Below, in pieces: positions 48,050 to 60,544 of a DNA stretch of 64,000 bases. Below the pieces are notes generated by a model. That model made no database searches. It saw only the letters and a list, made by a program, of their open reading frames with translations, and was not told the DNA's origin. The DNA lies in contig OX381714.1 in NCBI GenBank assembly GCA_947462335.1, forward strand, positions 16,588,618 to 16,652,617, given 5' to 3'. This stretch comes from Harmothoe impar (taxonomy: Eukaryota; Annelida; Polychaeta; Phyllodocida; Polynoidae). A program made the position numbers and the translations under genes. Within the stretch, counting starts at the first letter, position 1. The number at the start of each line of letters is the position of its first letter.

Positions 48050-48795
48050 TAATGGGGATTCCACACTATACTCTGTCTCTAATCTTTCTTAGTATATCGG
48101 TAGCACTAATATAGCTTAATATATTGAATGGTAATATATCTAGAAATGTCCTAATATAACTACTTTGAAGGTAACCAACAGCAAAAAAATTGGAAATTCT
48201 GTTTCATAAGTCGTTATACTAATATTTCTATTAAAATAACAAAATTTGAAATATTAATTTTTCGGCTTTTGCAACAGGCTACTTTTCGTTACCTCTTGTT
48301 CTATTATCTCTGATCTATTAAGACATGAATATAACGGTCTAAGAAACACTTGTTAAGAAACAGGCCCCTGGGGTCATTCTGCATAAGCAGTTAAGAGCAA
48401 GATTGAAAGTGGAATGCATTCACTACTGAATTTCTCCTAGCCCAATGCCTGCAACACTTATTTCAATATCAATGTTGCTTACGCCTTGTGAAACACCCTT
48501 TACTGTGGGCACATTAAACACTGCGTCCCTGGTGCACTGCATCCTTGTCCAGAAGCTTTGCAGAAAGACTCTGTAAGTTGTCAATGGAAAACTACTTGGT
48601 GTACTTCAGGCAATATAACAGATGTCCACCCCTGATCAGCACTCCTACCACCGCCTACTCAACAACTGCATTAACATAAACCTTTGTCCGGTCTAAGCGG
48701 CCCTCCATTCTCAAAAACTGCCGCTGCCCCCTCCTTCCCAAAGAGCTCCCTGACTGCCTACCTACCAGCTGCTCCCCCTACCGATTTAGCTGTTT

Positions 48796-50274
48796 CACAT
48801 TCATGTATCATGATAACCATAATATTTGGGATTGAGACATCCCTGAAGGGTTGGCGTGATACATCCCAAGGCAAACTAATCTCCGGCACTGTGTTGATGC
48901 AACAATGCGATGAATGTTAATACTTTTAAACCCCTACCGCCCCTATTGATAGGGCTGAGTAGCTGTACCGACTCTCTGACTGTCGCTGGAGGGGTACAGA
49001 GATCTGCGCCTCTAAGACAACAGGCCATCCTTAACAAGTTCATTGCATACTGGATTTTAAGGAAATGCGCTCTTGACAAAGAAGGAGATAATAGGATATT
49101 GCGTCATCCTGGGTTACCAAGATATACAAAATCATAAGTGTTCAATTCAATTCAATTCAAAGAGTTTATCATCCTGAGCATACAATCTATGAATTAAGAT
49201 AGGAATCACTTGAATTGCTCAGCTAGGAGCAAGAAGGCTTTGTCATACTTTCTTATAACTAATAACAGCTTTGTTTTAGCTTTGTTATTATTTGGAAGAA
49301 ATGAATAATCCTTAGATGATATTACTAGGGGGGTTGTGGGGAGGGGGGGGGGATGATGGATGATCAACGTCCAAATTGGAACTTTACTAGGTTTACACCA
49401 TTTTCTATAATAGGTACCAATTCACTTCTCAAATAATTATGTACACAGGTCAGTCAATACTCAAAATCAACATAAAAGGCCATATACTCAGCATGTTTAC
49501 CATAATAAATATTCCAAATTTTACATTACAACACCTCTTCTAAATACAATTCTTTTTAGAGTCATAAAACATAAAATATTCAAATATACAAATCAATTGA
49601 TGTGGCAAGCACTTAGGGATCATGTTTCTATCATGAAATATTTGATAATTTAATTCAGTTGGCCAACAATGTAGATTCTGCAGATGATAACAAGGGTCAT
49701 GACGGATTGTATTGTGACAGCATGCAATGCGCTGTGGGTACACCCAATGCATTTAGAGGGTATCACGATACACACTGATATTCCTAGGCTCCCTTTACGA
49801 CCAAGCTCTCAGTCACTAGTGCCTAGCCTAGTTAGTCATTTTTTGGCTCCCTATACGACCAACCTAGATTAGTCATTATTGTCGGGTTGGTCACTACTGA
49901 CCAACCCACCTTAGTCTTTTTATTTCCAGGGGGAGCCACTGAGTGATCATCACAGGTGGCCCCAACTAGTGGTATACAAATACAACACACCAATGATGAA
50001 CCTAGGTTAGCCACTACTGACTGACCCCTTGGTCATTTTTGAATATAACTTTGCCATTGTGACTAACACTCATATGACCAACCTAGGTTAGTCTGTACTG
50101 ACTAACCCTTTCAACCTATGAATTTTCAGTGCAGGATTTAATTAATGAATAACCATCACAGTACCATGATGATGAATCTGAAATATATTCTAACACACAA
50201 TAATATGATAAGACATAAATTTTATAAGTTTCATATTATTAGCTCATATTCCTCCCGCATCTAGGATATAGATA
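48796..50274. other. Non-coding sequence with a diffuse repeat
   Basis: A short (ttcaa)n run lies at 49140-49160. From about 49790 to 50110, variants of 'accaacctaggttagtca.tactgac' recur in both orientations. No gene is seen. Confidence 0.45.
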
Positions 50275-50337
50275 CACCCTCAGAAAAGTGAGAGTCATTG
50301 TCGCTAAAACTACCCTCACCTGAGAGTAAGGCATTGA
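50275..50337. mobile_element. Half copy of the TA hairpin MITE
   Basis: caccctcagaaaagtgagag and onward matches one arm of 21591-21705, preceded by TA. It breaks off where duplication II copy 2 begins. Confidence 0.75.
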
Positions 50338-50338
50338 A

Positions 50339-53300
50339 ATCCATAAGAAAGCACAGAGTGCCGATATAAGAATATATACAACCACTATGGTACCAGCACC
50401 TTCTTACCTCTCCCCACCTTCCCAATGTGGTATGCCACTTCATGGCCCTTGTATCTGCCACCACCATCTCACCACAAAAGAACCAATATGAAACATAAAA
50501 AGACTCTTATGATGAAAAAAAAGGATAACACAAAAAAGAAACTATGAAGGAGACTCTTTAGATAACCAGAGGCCGGGCTTTGTAGGACTTTGCATGGCTT
50601 GCCTTATCCATACGATCTATATTATGCTAGTATCTACAACCCAAATCTGCTGGATTGCTCCCAGAATATAAAATACCCCTCATCCTTTTTTGGGAGATGG
50701 GGAGAGATTTGATGGGGTGTATGATGAAATCTGGGACCTGCAGGATGGCAGACTGACCAGATTGGGGTTGCTGCAGGTGGGCGGTCCTATCTGTTATGCT
50801 ACAACGTGGCCATGTGTGGGGGAGATTGGCTGCCGGTATCTCTAAATAAGCATGATAAGTGATACGTAGGGGCTGGAGGTACAGGGGTACAGGTAACTGT
50901 GTTAGCAGCAAAGTGGCTATTTTATAAGATAAACTGTAAAATTAATTTGAGAATCTTAACTTGAGTATTCCCTGTATAGAAGTTCAACTGAAAACGGTAA
51001 ATAAGCCCTAAATACCCTGTATCCCATAATAAATACTAAAATAGATAAAAACATCAGATTTACTAAGAATCACCTAAAAAAGTGTGGCTTTTTAGTGTAA
51101 ATTTGGTTCTAGGAGGAATTTTCAAAGTACGTTTCAGTTTTGGGTGCCTAATGTATTCCTCAAGAAATGAGGACCAAAATGCTCCAAATAGGACAATGGA
51201 ATGGTTTCCATGGCAACCAGAAAGTGGCATATGACCTAATTTTTCATAGAAAACGTTCCATTTACATTCCAAATATAGAATGTTAGCATCAAAAATGGAA
51301 TAATTCTCAGGAGACTAGTGTATTCTCCATAAAAAATTACCTTAAACCATTTTTGGGTCTACTTTTCATTCTTTTGCCATTATGATGCCCCCTGGTGGCC
51401 AAACCCAGAACTAAAATTCCCCCTGAAGGCCGGTTTTCTGAGGACGGGTCACAAATTTATTATATAATATTATTCTCGTGGAGTTCGCGGATTAAAAAAT
51501 GTACAGAGCGAATATTTATCCTCTGTAGTGATTATAACTACCATAATGCAAAATTTGCAAATTTAAATACACGCAGAATTGTACATATTAGCAAATTCCG
51601 GAAAATGTATACGTACGGAAATATGTACATTTACAGTACTCTTGAAGGGCTCCTTATGAAGGGCAAAGTCTTAATTACTATACTACCCCTCTCAATCTTA
51701 AATACAGTACTGCTGTTGGTATAATAATATCATATTGATCAAAACTGAGGGTTCCGGCTATAATTATGGACTGTCTACGGTTGTTTACATATTATTAGGC
51801 CCCTCTGTATAACATGGGTAAGACATATAGGTATACCCTACAAGAAGGAGACAGGAGGCAGCCACCTGAGTGAGGCAGCCTGACAAGCTGAAACAAGCTG
51901 TCAAATAAATAACTCAATGGGTAGAGGGGAGGAGCAACTGGAGTGGCAGGCGATAAGCAATGCAAAACGATTTAGAGACAAGGCTTGAAGTGTTACAGCA
52001 GAGGGGCATGATTAGACTCAAGCTGAGAGATGGGCAGTTGAGAAGAGGATATTGTCATTGTTATTAGGTATATGTCAAAGTTCCATTGGTTTATGGCATT
52101 GATCCGACAATATTTTGGCACTGGCAAAATAATATGATACTAACATAACAAACAAACGACACCCTAACTATGTAACTACTACTGTATTCTCAAATGTTCA
52201 GTCTTGTAGGGTCCTTACAATCCTCAATTCTAACTATACCTCCTGTATTCCAGTACCTATTTTTCCCATTGACCATCATGGTGCCCTATAGAGTGAGATG
52301 TCTGTAGATGGGAATAGGCAACATAGAACCTGGTTCATTTGTCCTCATGATGCACCAATACAGTGGCCAGGAATAAGCCATAGGAACTAAATTGGTACAC
52401 CTTCAATGATTTGATATGATTGGGATAGTGCATGTCTGCAGCACTGGTATGTTACTTGCCACAGCTGCATTCACCAATCATGGTTAAAAAGGGTTGTAAT
52501 GCAGAAAATCCCTATGCTGCCCTTAAAGAGTTAAATCCCTATACAAAATCACTCAGACAGAGATATCAGGCCTGAGGCCAATCTCTGTCACACAAGCCCA
52601 TTTAGCTGGATGGGCACAAGACCGGCCACAGATACCGGGGCGCTCTGTGCAGCACTCTTCTATCTATTCATTCTGCCATCTTTCACGTTCCAGATTTAAC
52701 CATAAACCCCTACAAATCCCTCCCCATCCCAACATAGATAAGGACTTATATGTGGTGGTGCTCATCCATTGGTGAGGCTACCAATGCTGGCATGTATAGT
52801 CTAGGGGCTATCTGAGTTTATTTTGTGTTTTGAGTATTTGGATCAAAGAGGAAAGTGTAATAATAGTGAAGTCCCTTATGTAGCCATATCTGGCCCTGTG
52901 TGATGGTTTCTAGAAGAGCACCAATTTAGAAAGTAGGATCCTTCACCAGCATTATATTGGAGGGGTTAGAACAAATCAGTACTTTCATTTGAAAAATGCC
53001 TTTACATATCTTGGTTAGGCCACTCAAAAAAAGCATGCGATCCTTTTGTGTATATCTTTGATTTTAATTTTAGACTCATATCATCTTGCCTTGACGTTTT
53101 CATAATCTATGCTCCCCTTTTCCCACCCTTCATTCTTGGTGCCCCTTGATTTATACCATTAATGGTGGATCCCTAGATTTGTATTATGAATATTTCAATC
53201 AGCCTAGGCAAAGGGATACTGTCAAAGAATCCTGCTTTGGGTTATCTTTTCAACAGGACAGTGGGTGCAACCTATGGCCAGGTGCAATTAATGACTGGGT

Positions 53301-53683
53301 CACAGTGGGTGAAATGTATGACCGGCATGACAGAAAACAGCTTAATACTGGCAAAAATGAAATAGAGTTACATGTGTAGTAAAATGTACATTTATAAACG
53401 TTAAAACACCCATAAAATCTTGCCATTTCTGTGTACATTTCTGCCCTAAATAAGCCGTGAGGGTCGACTGCACTCATTCTCTCCTGAAGGATGGCTTCAT
53501 AGGCTGTCAATGGAAAACTACTTCAGCCAACAGAATGACCCTCCCCCCCCCCACCATCAGCAGTGTCAGCACCACCCACTCAACCTCTAGCTTAACATAA
53601 ACCTTTGTCCAGACTAAGCTGCCCTCCCTCCACCAGAGCTTACCTCCTCCCTACCAACTGCTCACCCCTACCTATTTATCTGC
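50339..53683. repeat. Tandem segmental duplication II, copy 2
   Basis: Collinear with 42059-48795 and free of the nested elements and the long (TA)n tract found there. It retains blocks such as ggaggcagccacctgagtga and aaataaataactca. No gene is recognised. Confidence 0.8.
51470..51636. mobile_element. Possible degenerate 'cgcgaa' MITE
   Basis: The right end ggaaatatgtacatttacag before TA resembles the right end of 56317-56516. The interior contains 'ttcgcggatta'. The left end is poorly defined. Confidence 0.4.
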
Positions 53684-54161
53684 CCCCCTACCATTGAAGT
53701 ACTGCACTATACCATTTAGGAAGTGTTCATTTTTAAAAATGTGGGGCGGAAGTAGTGGACTTGGGGATGTTAATTTCGGGGAGGGGGATGGATTTGTTTT
53801 TTTATCATCCAGGGGGGGGGGGGTGAAAGAGAATTGAGTGCCTGGGTAAAATCTCACCGCGCCCACCCCCCATCCCCCATATTGTTAAAAGATGGCCACT
53901 CCCTTAGCCAGTGGTAGCTGCTCCCTACACCACATGAGTTGGTCTTTACACGTCATGTGTTACTCTCCATATATATAATGAATTGCCCCCACCGGAGTCC
54001 CCCCATATGACTTTTCCCCTTTCAGGACCTGGCCCCCTCCAGCTTCCCCTTGACCACAAATGTCCCTTACCGCGACACATACCCGTATCGCCATGGGCTG
54101 CTACCCCCTCCTGCTCTAGACCTTCACCATTGAGACAGATATGCTCACTTCTGTGATTTAG

Positions 54162-54202
<41 letters not shown>

Positions 54203-54835
54203 CATATATAGTAGCCACTGATTAGTGGTGGTGCCGGCGGAATCCCCGCTGATGCAGGAACGTTTGAAACAGGGGCATTATACATAACATCCATTAAGTC
54301 AGTCACTTGACATCAGAAGACATCTGGCCAAAGGAAGAATAAAGGAGAGAAATCAGAACATGGTTCTTTGAGCATTACCTACAGTTTGCGTCTGGTATGT
54401 ATCCGTCCAGTATGTAAGCAACAATGTAAACTCGTGTGTGCTATCCAGAACATGAACCATGAAGATCTGCTGCAGATAGAGCATGAGTATTTGTTTCAAC
54501 ACAAGGTTGGATCCAGAAGGGAGGGGGAGAGGGGCATCCCAGCTTCCTATGCTCCAGCCTCAGGGTAACAGATGGAACGTTGGGCTTAGTTCCCGAAAAT
54601 GGGTGCACTCACCAAGCGCAATTTGGTGACGTTCTATGGGATAGCTGAATAAGGATTGGTGAGTGTTTATGTGGCTTTCTCGCCTCCTATGCAAGAGAGT
54701 GCCAGCTCGAACGATTCATAGCACTGACCCCAGACTGAGTAGTTCCTCAGTCGGGCACGCTGAGACTGGGGGCATCCCCCATTTTTGCTCTAGATTTTAA
54801 TGTAAATGGGTCCAATGCCATAAGTACATTACCTA
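53684..54835. other. Non-coding sequence, no gene seen
   Basis: Contains poly-G tracts near 53810 and a (TA)n run at 54163-54196. Open frames here follow composition only. Confidence 0.35.
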
Positions 54836-55075
54836 CACGCAGAAAAGAAGTAGAATCACTGTGACTCCCGACTTGATCACTGAGGTAACTCTCTCCAGGA
54901 CTCTTAACGTGACTCCTTAACATTAGTAGGACTCTAAAAAAAACTCTATAATGACTCCTATTCCAAGACTCCCTAATGATTGGGGGTCACTTTAGAGTTG
55001 TATGGAGAGTTACCTCAGTGATCGGGGCTGGACTCCCATTTGAGAGTTACAGTGATTCTACTTCTTCTCTCTGTG
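54836..55075. mobile_element. 240-bp MITE with TA target duplication
   Basis: Inverted arms of about 57 bp: cacgcagaaaagaagtagaa on the left and ttctacttcttctctctgtg on the right, continuing through 'gatcactgaggtaactctc'. TA flanks both ends (54834-54835 and 55076-55077). The interior repeats 'gactccta'. Confidence 0.8.
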
Positions 55076-55461
55076 TATATTACGCTCAGTACATTGCCTA
55101 TATCACGCCCCCTTCTTCTCAAATTCCTGAATCCAGCCCTGCCACATGTCTTCCAACACAAGAGGAGTCAGAGGATAGCAGTGGCAGACCTGTTATTCCT
55201 GTGATAACTGTCAAGAATCCATAGATCAAGGATACCTCAGCTACAAAGATCTAGGGTGCCATGGCTATCAGTGTGAACACGATACTGCCAATTTGAACAG
55301 TTGTAATCAAAGGGGTCTAGTCAATAAAATCCATTAACATTTGCTCTAAAGATTTGACTGATGTCATACCGTAACACATTTTGATAACATCTAATTTTAA
55401 TAAACCTTATAAACAAATACTGGATTAAGATTATGCATGTATGCTCTTTTATGAGACTAGA

Positions 55462-55587
55462 GTGATCAGTGATTTGTGACATACTTTTCTGGGGGGTGTC
55501 GGAAGAAGTGTGACAAAGTGTGACATGGGGGTGGGGGGGTGTTCAAAATGGCCCAAAAAAGCGTGACATACTTTATTGACGGCCCCC
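55462..55587. mobile_element. Right-end fragment of the 43226-type MITE
   Basis: 'tttgtgacatacttttct', 'gtgtgacaaagtgtgaca' and the end 'ttgacggccccc' match 43545-43666. The left part is missing. Confidence 0.75.
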
Positions 55588-55662
55588 TACAAGGAAAAGT
55601 GTGTCTTTCATGGAAGCTAGTTAATGAATTCGCTCTACTCAACTGAGGACCTTTGCCTAGTT

Positions 55663-55792
55663 ATGGAAAGGGTGTGGGCCGGAATCTGTTTTGTCTTGTT
55701 CTATGTTAATGCTATGTCAGCCCTGCCTCTGCCTGACCGGTTATCTCTGGGAGCTGCGGCTGGAGAAGGCCTAAAGGACAAACCAAGTGGAA
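55663..55792 (+). CDS. Possible first exon encoding a signal peptide (speculative)
   Basis: A frame starting at the ATG at 55663 begins MERVWAGICFVLFYVNAMSA. That is a short charged start, a hydrophobic core and small residues suited to signal-peptidase cleavage, followed by LPLPDRLSLGAAAG. A donor-like GAA|GTAAGC sits at 55790-55798. An upstream in-frame ATG at 55624 would bury the signal. No second exon was identified and no family is recognised. It may be the start of a small secreted or neuropeptide-like precursor, or chance. Confidence 0.22.
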
Positions 55793-55799
55793 GTAAGCA

Positions 55800-56316
55800 A
55801 GATTAATGAATGCTGGAGGATGTTAGGGTAGGGAGATTGGTCCAGTCCCCCTCACTACCCACACATAGGTATCATCTAGAGAGCTGCATGTGATACAAAA
55901 CTGCAAATAGTCTGCTCATAGTCTTGAAGTCTGAAACCATGAGGACGATGCATCTAAGGGATACTCATGCTGCATTCATTCGTCAAGTTGAATTATGGCA
56001 AAACCTGGCGGATTAGCTACAGATCAGTGTCACAAATCATTACTGGCAGTGGAAAGATCGTTTTTGAGACATGTTTTTAGTATTAGTTTAGTTGACTGAG
56101 ATATCAAGGCTGGGTCACTGCAATCATTGTGTGCCAGGGCAGCGAACACGTGGGTGGAGGGATGATAGAGCATCACACTAGAAGAGGTACCCATGTGTAG
56201 GGAGGGGAGAGGCAGTGAATGCTGGTGGGCACCGGCTATGTATGGGCAACAATCTGCTGGTTCTGCAGAAAGTATCAGTACGTGGGATCATATGGCTGGC
56301 TGTATATATATATATA
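55800..56316. other. Non-coding sequence, no gene seen
   Basis: No repeats or exons recognised; possible intron if the exon at 55663 is real. Confidence 0.3.
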
Positions 56317-56516
56317 CTGTAAATGTAGATATTTTCACATGCATACATTTTCGCTAATCTGCTAAAAATGACATTTTCGCTGATACCTAAATTCGCGGAT
56401 TTCCGAGGTTTGGCTCTTTAGTTCAATAATGTATAAATATTCGCCTTGTATATATTTTCGCGGAATTTCAAAAATCGCGAAAAATATGAACAGCGTGAAA
56501 ATATCTACGTTTACAG
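56317..56516. mobile_element. 200-bp 'cgcgaa' MITE with TA target duplication
   Basis: Inverted ends ctgtaaatgtagatattttc and gaaaatatctacgtttacag; TA on both sides (56315-56316 and 56517-56518). The interior is rich in ttcgcgga and tcgcgaa. Related, degenerate sequences are at about 10453 and 51470. Confidence 0.8.
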
Positions 56517-56518
56517 TA

Positions 56519-57405
56519 TGCACGTTTTTTTGGTTTGTAAATCAAACAGTGACTGAGTTTAGAGATGAGGCTTTTCTGGATTTGCTGCCCTAGATATTAC
56601 ATCAAAATATGCATATCAAGGCAGAAAAGCTATTGCATATATGATTACAGCTATACATATCCGGAATGTGAGGCTGTGGATCAAAACTCAAAATGAAGTG
56701 TACTAGGTCGGATGTCCTTCATGTCATAAAGAAACACTAAAAAGCAACAGGACTGCTGTTAAAAATAACTGATGTACATGTATGGCCTATAGAGCTGTAG
56801 TAATTTGTTTGTTGGCTTACAATTGTATGCCCCAGTGTTATCTGATGGATACCACCATATCGCATCAATTGCTGATAGATGTGATGTGGCATTATACTTA
56901 TTTAGGTATAAAAGCTGAGAAGGCGATATCTATAAGCAGGACACTCTGGAGCATTGGAGAACAAAGTTGTGGCTGTTCCCCCTTTGATAGGTTGGTTTGG
57001 CCGACGCGATGATTAGACTTCGCTGGTTGACTTACGGGTGTACACTGCAATGGGGTGGGAGGAGTATTACAGAGAAATTGGTATGATTTAGAACAGTAAT
57101 ACCCAAGACAAATAGCCAATAGGCAACAGGGTTTAGTAGTTGTTTTGGCCACCCTAACCAGCAATCTATATAAAACAATGATCCCCAACTGGTAGCCTTA
57201 GAACCTTTGTTCCAGTGCAAAATTCTCAGCATCCATCCATAATGATTGTAATGCTATACAAAACCTGTTTCAGTTTAATGCAGTGGAATAACCCTTTGGA
57301 TATTAACAAAAGTTTATGGGGTAGACCTCTGATTAGTTCTAGTTACCAGAGGATTGACATGTTGAAATAATATGTGGACAATAGTCAACAACAGATAGCC
57401 TATCC
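56519..57405. other. Non-coding sequence, no gene seen
   Basis: Short open frames (for example 56782-57012) show no family signature. Confidence 0.3.
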
Positions 57406-57409
57406 TTAA

Positions 57410-57638
57410 GGTGTCACCACCCTAAATCGGGTCACTTCCGGGTTTACTGGCCCAAGAGCATGGATGGCAAAAATCTTTTTGGGGTCACACCCATTATATA
57501 TTTTTCTGCATGTCATAAGCTAAAATTTGGTATAGGTGGCTAAACACTGTGAGAGTTTTAAGTGTCTCAAATGGCAGGTCGACGGTGGTCAATATTGAAA
57601 TTTCCGAACGCGGCCTAGCGCTTTAGGGTGGTAACACC
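57410..57638. mobile_element. 229-bp MITE with TTAA target duplication
   Basis: Inverted ends ggtgtcaccaccctaaa and tttagggtggtaacacc; TTAA directly repeated on both sides (57406-57409 and 57639-57642). TTAA duplication is a hallmark of piggyBac and Kolobok elements. No second copy is in the window. Confidence 0.8.
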
Positions 57639-57642
57639 TTAA

Positions 57643-58699
57643 GCATAGGAATCAAATATAATTGATGATTGCACTTTATTGGTAGATTAAGCATGCATTT
57701 CCAGCACTCCTGAACCGGTGGGTGTGGAAATATCTGATGCAACCCCTGGCAGGAACCGCTCTGTGAACTAGCTGTTACTATTCTAAACAGACCTGAGTTT
57801 AATCAGACAAATTAGCCTTCAGTGCCACTATTCAGCGGACACCCACCTCCAACTGCCGCATGAGAGGGGATTTCCCTTCCTGCCATGTGACCTGAATTTC
57901 TTCTGTCCTCCTTGTATAAGGCCCACAACAGGTATGACACCCAGTCAACCCCAATATAACCCTTTGTGGTTTTCTTTTGTTGTGACCAGCCTATTCTGTG
58001 ATAAAGATGCCTCACATCCGTATCCTCAGCCCCTAGCCCAGTTTAAGCTAATAAATGTGACAGACTAACAGACACTTCCAGTTCCATCACACAGACAAGT
58101 GCTCGTCTCCTATTGGACAAACCACCTGACCAACCATAAATAAACTCCAGATAATCACTATCCACCCACTGGATTGGAATAAAAAGCAGTCAGACATTGT
58201 TCTTGTTGGTATTATGTAATTGGGTGTGTTCAGCTGTTTTGATACTGCTTTGTGATATTCTCTGCAGATAAGCTAGTAAATAGAGTGGGCATGTCGTTTG
58301 TGTTTAACTAATTCTGGATGATTACCAGAGCCTCTCATTCTCTCCCCCTGTCTGTTTTTATTCCCTCCTTCTGCCCCTCTTCTAGTCCTCCCTCTCTATA
58401 TTTCCATTTTAATTCCATCCCCTTCCACATTTCTCATCTAGATGCAATCTGGATATCTCCTGCATGTATTTGATGGATGCTTAGCTCCTCTCCCACTTTA
58501 CCTTTCCTGTACAGACAATCCATCGCTGTGAAAGTCTAGGTACTTTCCAAAAACACTAGTCACTGTTGATATCAACGGTAACAAAATCACAATAATGCTT
58601 CTGTCAAGATGTCAAAAATCATTTTAGACAAGTGGAGCAAATTTTAAGACCATTAAAAGTATGTACCTTCAATGTTTATTTCAATGCATGTATCGTCCT
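57643..58699. other. Non-coding sequence, no gene seen
   Basis: Pyrimidine-rich around 58340-58440; nothing else recognised. Confidence 0.3.
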
Positions 58700-60225
58700 T
58701 TTCTGAACCAACACCAATACACATCAATACTGGCAATACGGATGGTCTGAATTCCTAATAGGTGATAATGATCATTTACCAGAATGGATAGTGAGCAGGA
58801 CGACAGAATGGTGGCTGTTGGTGTTGTGTAACACAAGGGGATTCCCTGATTAACAATGCATCGTTAACCTAATAGGAAGAGTTAAAACATCCAACGATGA
58901 CTCATTAGAAGGGCTTCTATGGAGCGGTACGGGTTAGCCAGCCGATCAATATTAGATGGAAGACTCTATCCTCGCACTGAGGAAGGCAGTAGGACAGTTT
59001 GGGAGGGTGTATCTTCGGTTATAGAAATAAGATATGTAAACGTATTAATAGCATTGTACATACAAAATTGAAAAGAGTTGCATTAAAAAGATAAAACATA
59101 TCTGTCAATGTAACAGAGATTAGAAAATTCATTGATGTTGAACGCATACTGTATAAATTTGGATCACCAAGTAAGCGCTATACCTTAATTTGATTGTGTA
59201 ATGGCCACCGTCCACTGGGGAACTTCGGCCGACTAAGCCCATACATTTTCTATATAACTTCGGACTATTAGACAGTGGATATTACAATTGAAAAGAATAT
59301 GGCACACATGAAAAAAAGAAAGGTGTGGTCATGAATGGAAAGCTTGAAAAATGAAAAACAGAACAGTCCCTGTTATAAATCTGATGGCAAAAAAGGAGAT
59401 TCAAGTGATCAGTGGTAATGGAAAACTCCCCCATAATGCTTAAACAATTCCATTTCCTCCTCAACTAATAATTGTTTCCTTTAGGCACAGATTGGATAGG
59501 CCATTAATGTCTCCGTTGTTAGATAGGAAACAGGTCCTTTGAGTATGGCCCTTAGATCGCATGAGGATGAGCAGCTGGTGGGCGCTGTAGGTGGTTAAGA
59601 AGCAACTAAAAGACTTTGCTGCACTACGAAATGTCATGGGCTGATTGTAGAAGATCCCCCGCCGCAGTCATATACACCCTCCCCGCATCCAATTAGGGCC
59701 TACCTACTTTCTTCAGATATCTCCTCGTCTGAAATATTTCCATTTATTGGACGAACCAGGTGACTACTCTTACAACCCCTGCAGAATTCACGCATACATT
59801 ACAGGGCTGACTCATGCATCGCGATACTGCCGGTTGATATTTCAGTATTTATAATACAACTGATGTCATCCAAGAATTTCACAAAACAAGAGAAACTAGC
59901 GAATTAGATTGCTCATTGTGAAACACCATTTTGCAGCAATGACAGTCTGATATATAGGCTGTTGTTAGTGTAGAAAGGGGAATTGTGCGACATGGCATAG
60001 ATGTCCAGAGGTAGAGCATAGTGCTGGTGGGCCTGAGCTGCTCTGAGCCCTAACATGAGCAGCTCGACAGTAGTGCTGGCCTCTGTTGGCAAACACAGGA
60101 ACCAAACTGATTTCTCCTGGGAGGTGCCCAGGGCAGTGTCTAGTTAAACATCACCAGAGTTCTCCTGGGACCACTCAAAGTCACCTAAACCTAACCTCTA
60201 CTGCACCCGACCACTAAACAACCTC
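58700..60225. repeat. Tandem segmental duplication III, copy 1
   Basis: Shared blocks with copy 2: 58785-58840 with 60595-60650, 59440-59600 with 61180-61350 ('gcatgaggatgagcagctgg'), and 60020-60140 with 61855-61975 ('ctggcctctgttggcaaaca'). Offsets are 1.75-1.82 kb. The last block is the best conserved. No gene is recognised. Confidence 0.75.
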
Positions 60226-60544
60226 GTAAAGGGGTATGAGAACTGTTTTGCTCCAATAACTATAGACGTTTATACATTAAGATATTCCACAAATACTGTC
60301 AGACCTTGATAGTTTATCCAGTCCCATTGCAGGCAGACTTTTTTATATGATCAGATCTGATAACCTGTCAAAGCATATGTATGTGCTCATGTATAATACT
60401 GCTTTGGTCAGAGCCTGACGGATGCTATAATATAGCACATATTATGTCAAATAAGGGCTAGACTATCAAAGCGGGACTATAGTTTACAGTTGAAAACAAA
60501 AGCTCCAACATTCCAAATTACTCTGATCATAACTAACTGTGATT

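Larger units (their letters stand above)
44746..48366. mobile_element. Host inverted-repeat element carrying two nested insertions
   Basis: Terminal inverted repeats ggggcctgtttcttaac (left) and gttaagaaacaggcccc (right). Without the insertions it is about 1.2 kb, AT-rich, with a three-copy internal repeat and no transposase frame. Duplication II copy 2 lacks the whole element. The target duplication is unclear because tggggt follows a palindromic end. Confidence 0.65.
42059..48795. repeat. Tandem segmental duplication II, copy 1
   Basis: Collinear with 50339-53683. Shared blocks include 42270-42620 with 50540-50880, 43010-43150 with 51825-51965, 43990-44370 with 52500-52880, 44400-44500 with 52975-53080, and 48570-48795 with 53490-53683. 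The net unit is about 3.3 kb after removing the nested elements at 44746-48366. No gene is recognised in either copy. Confidence 0.8.
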
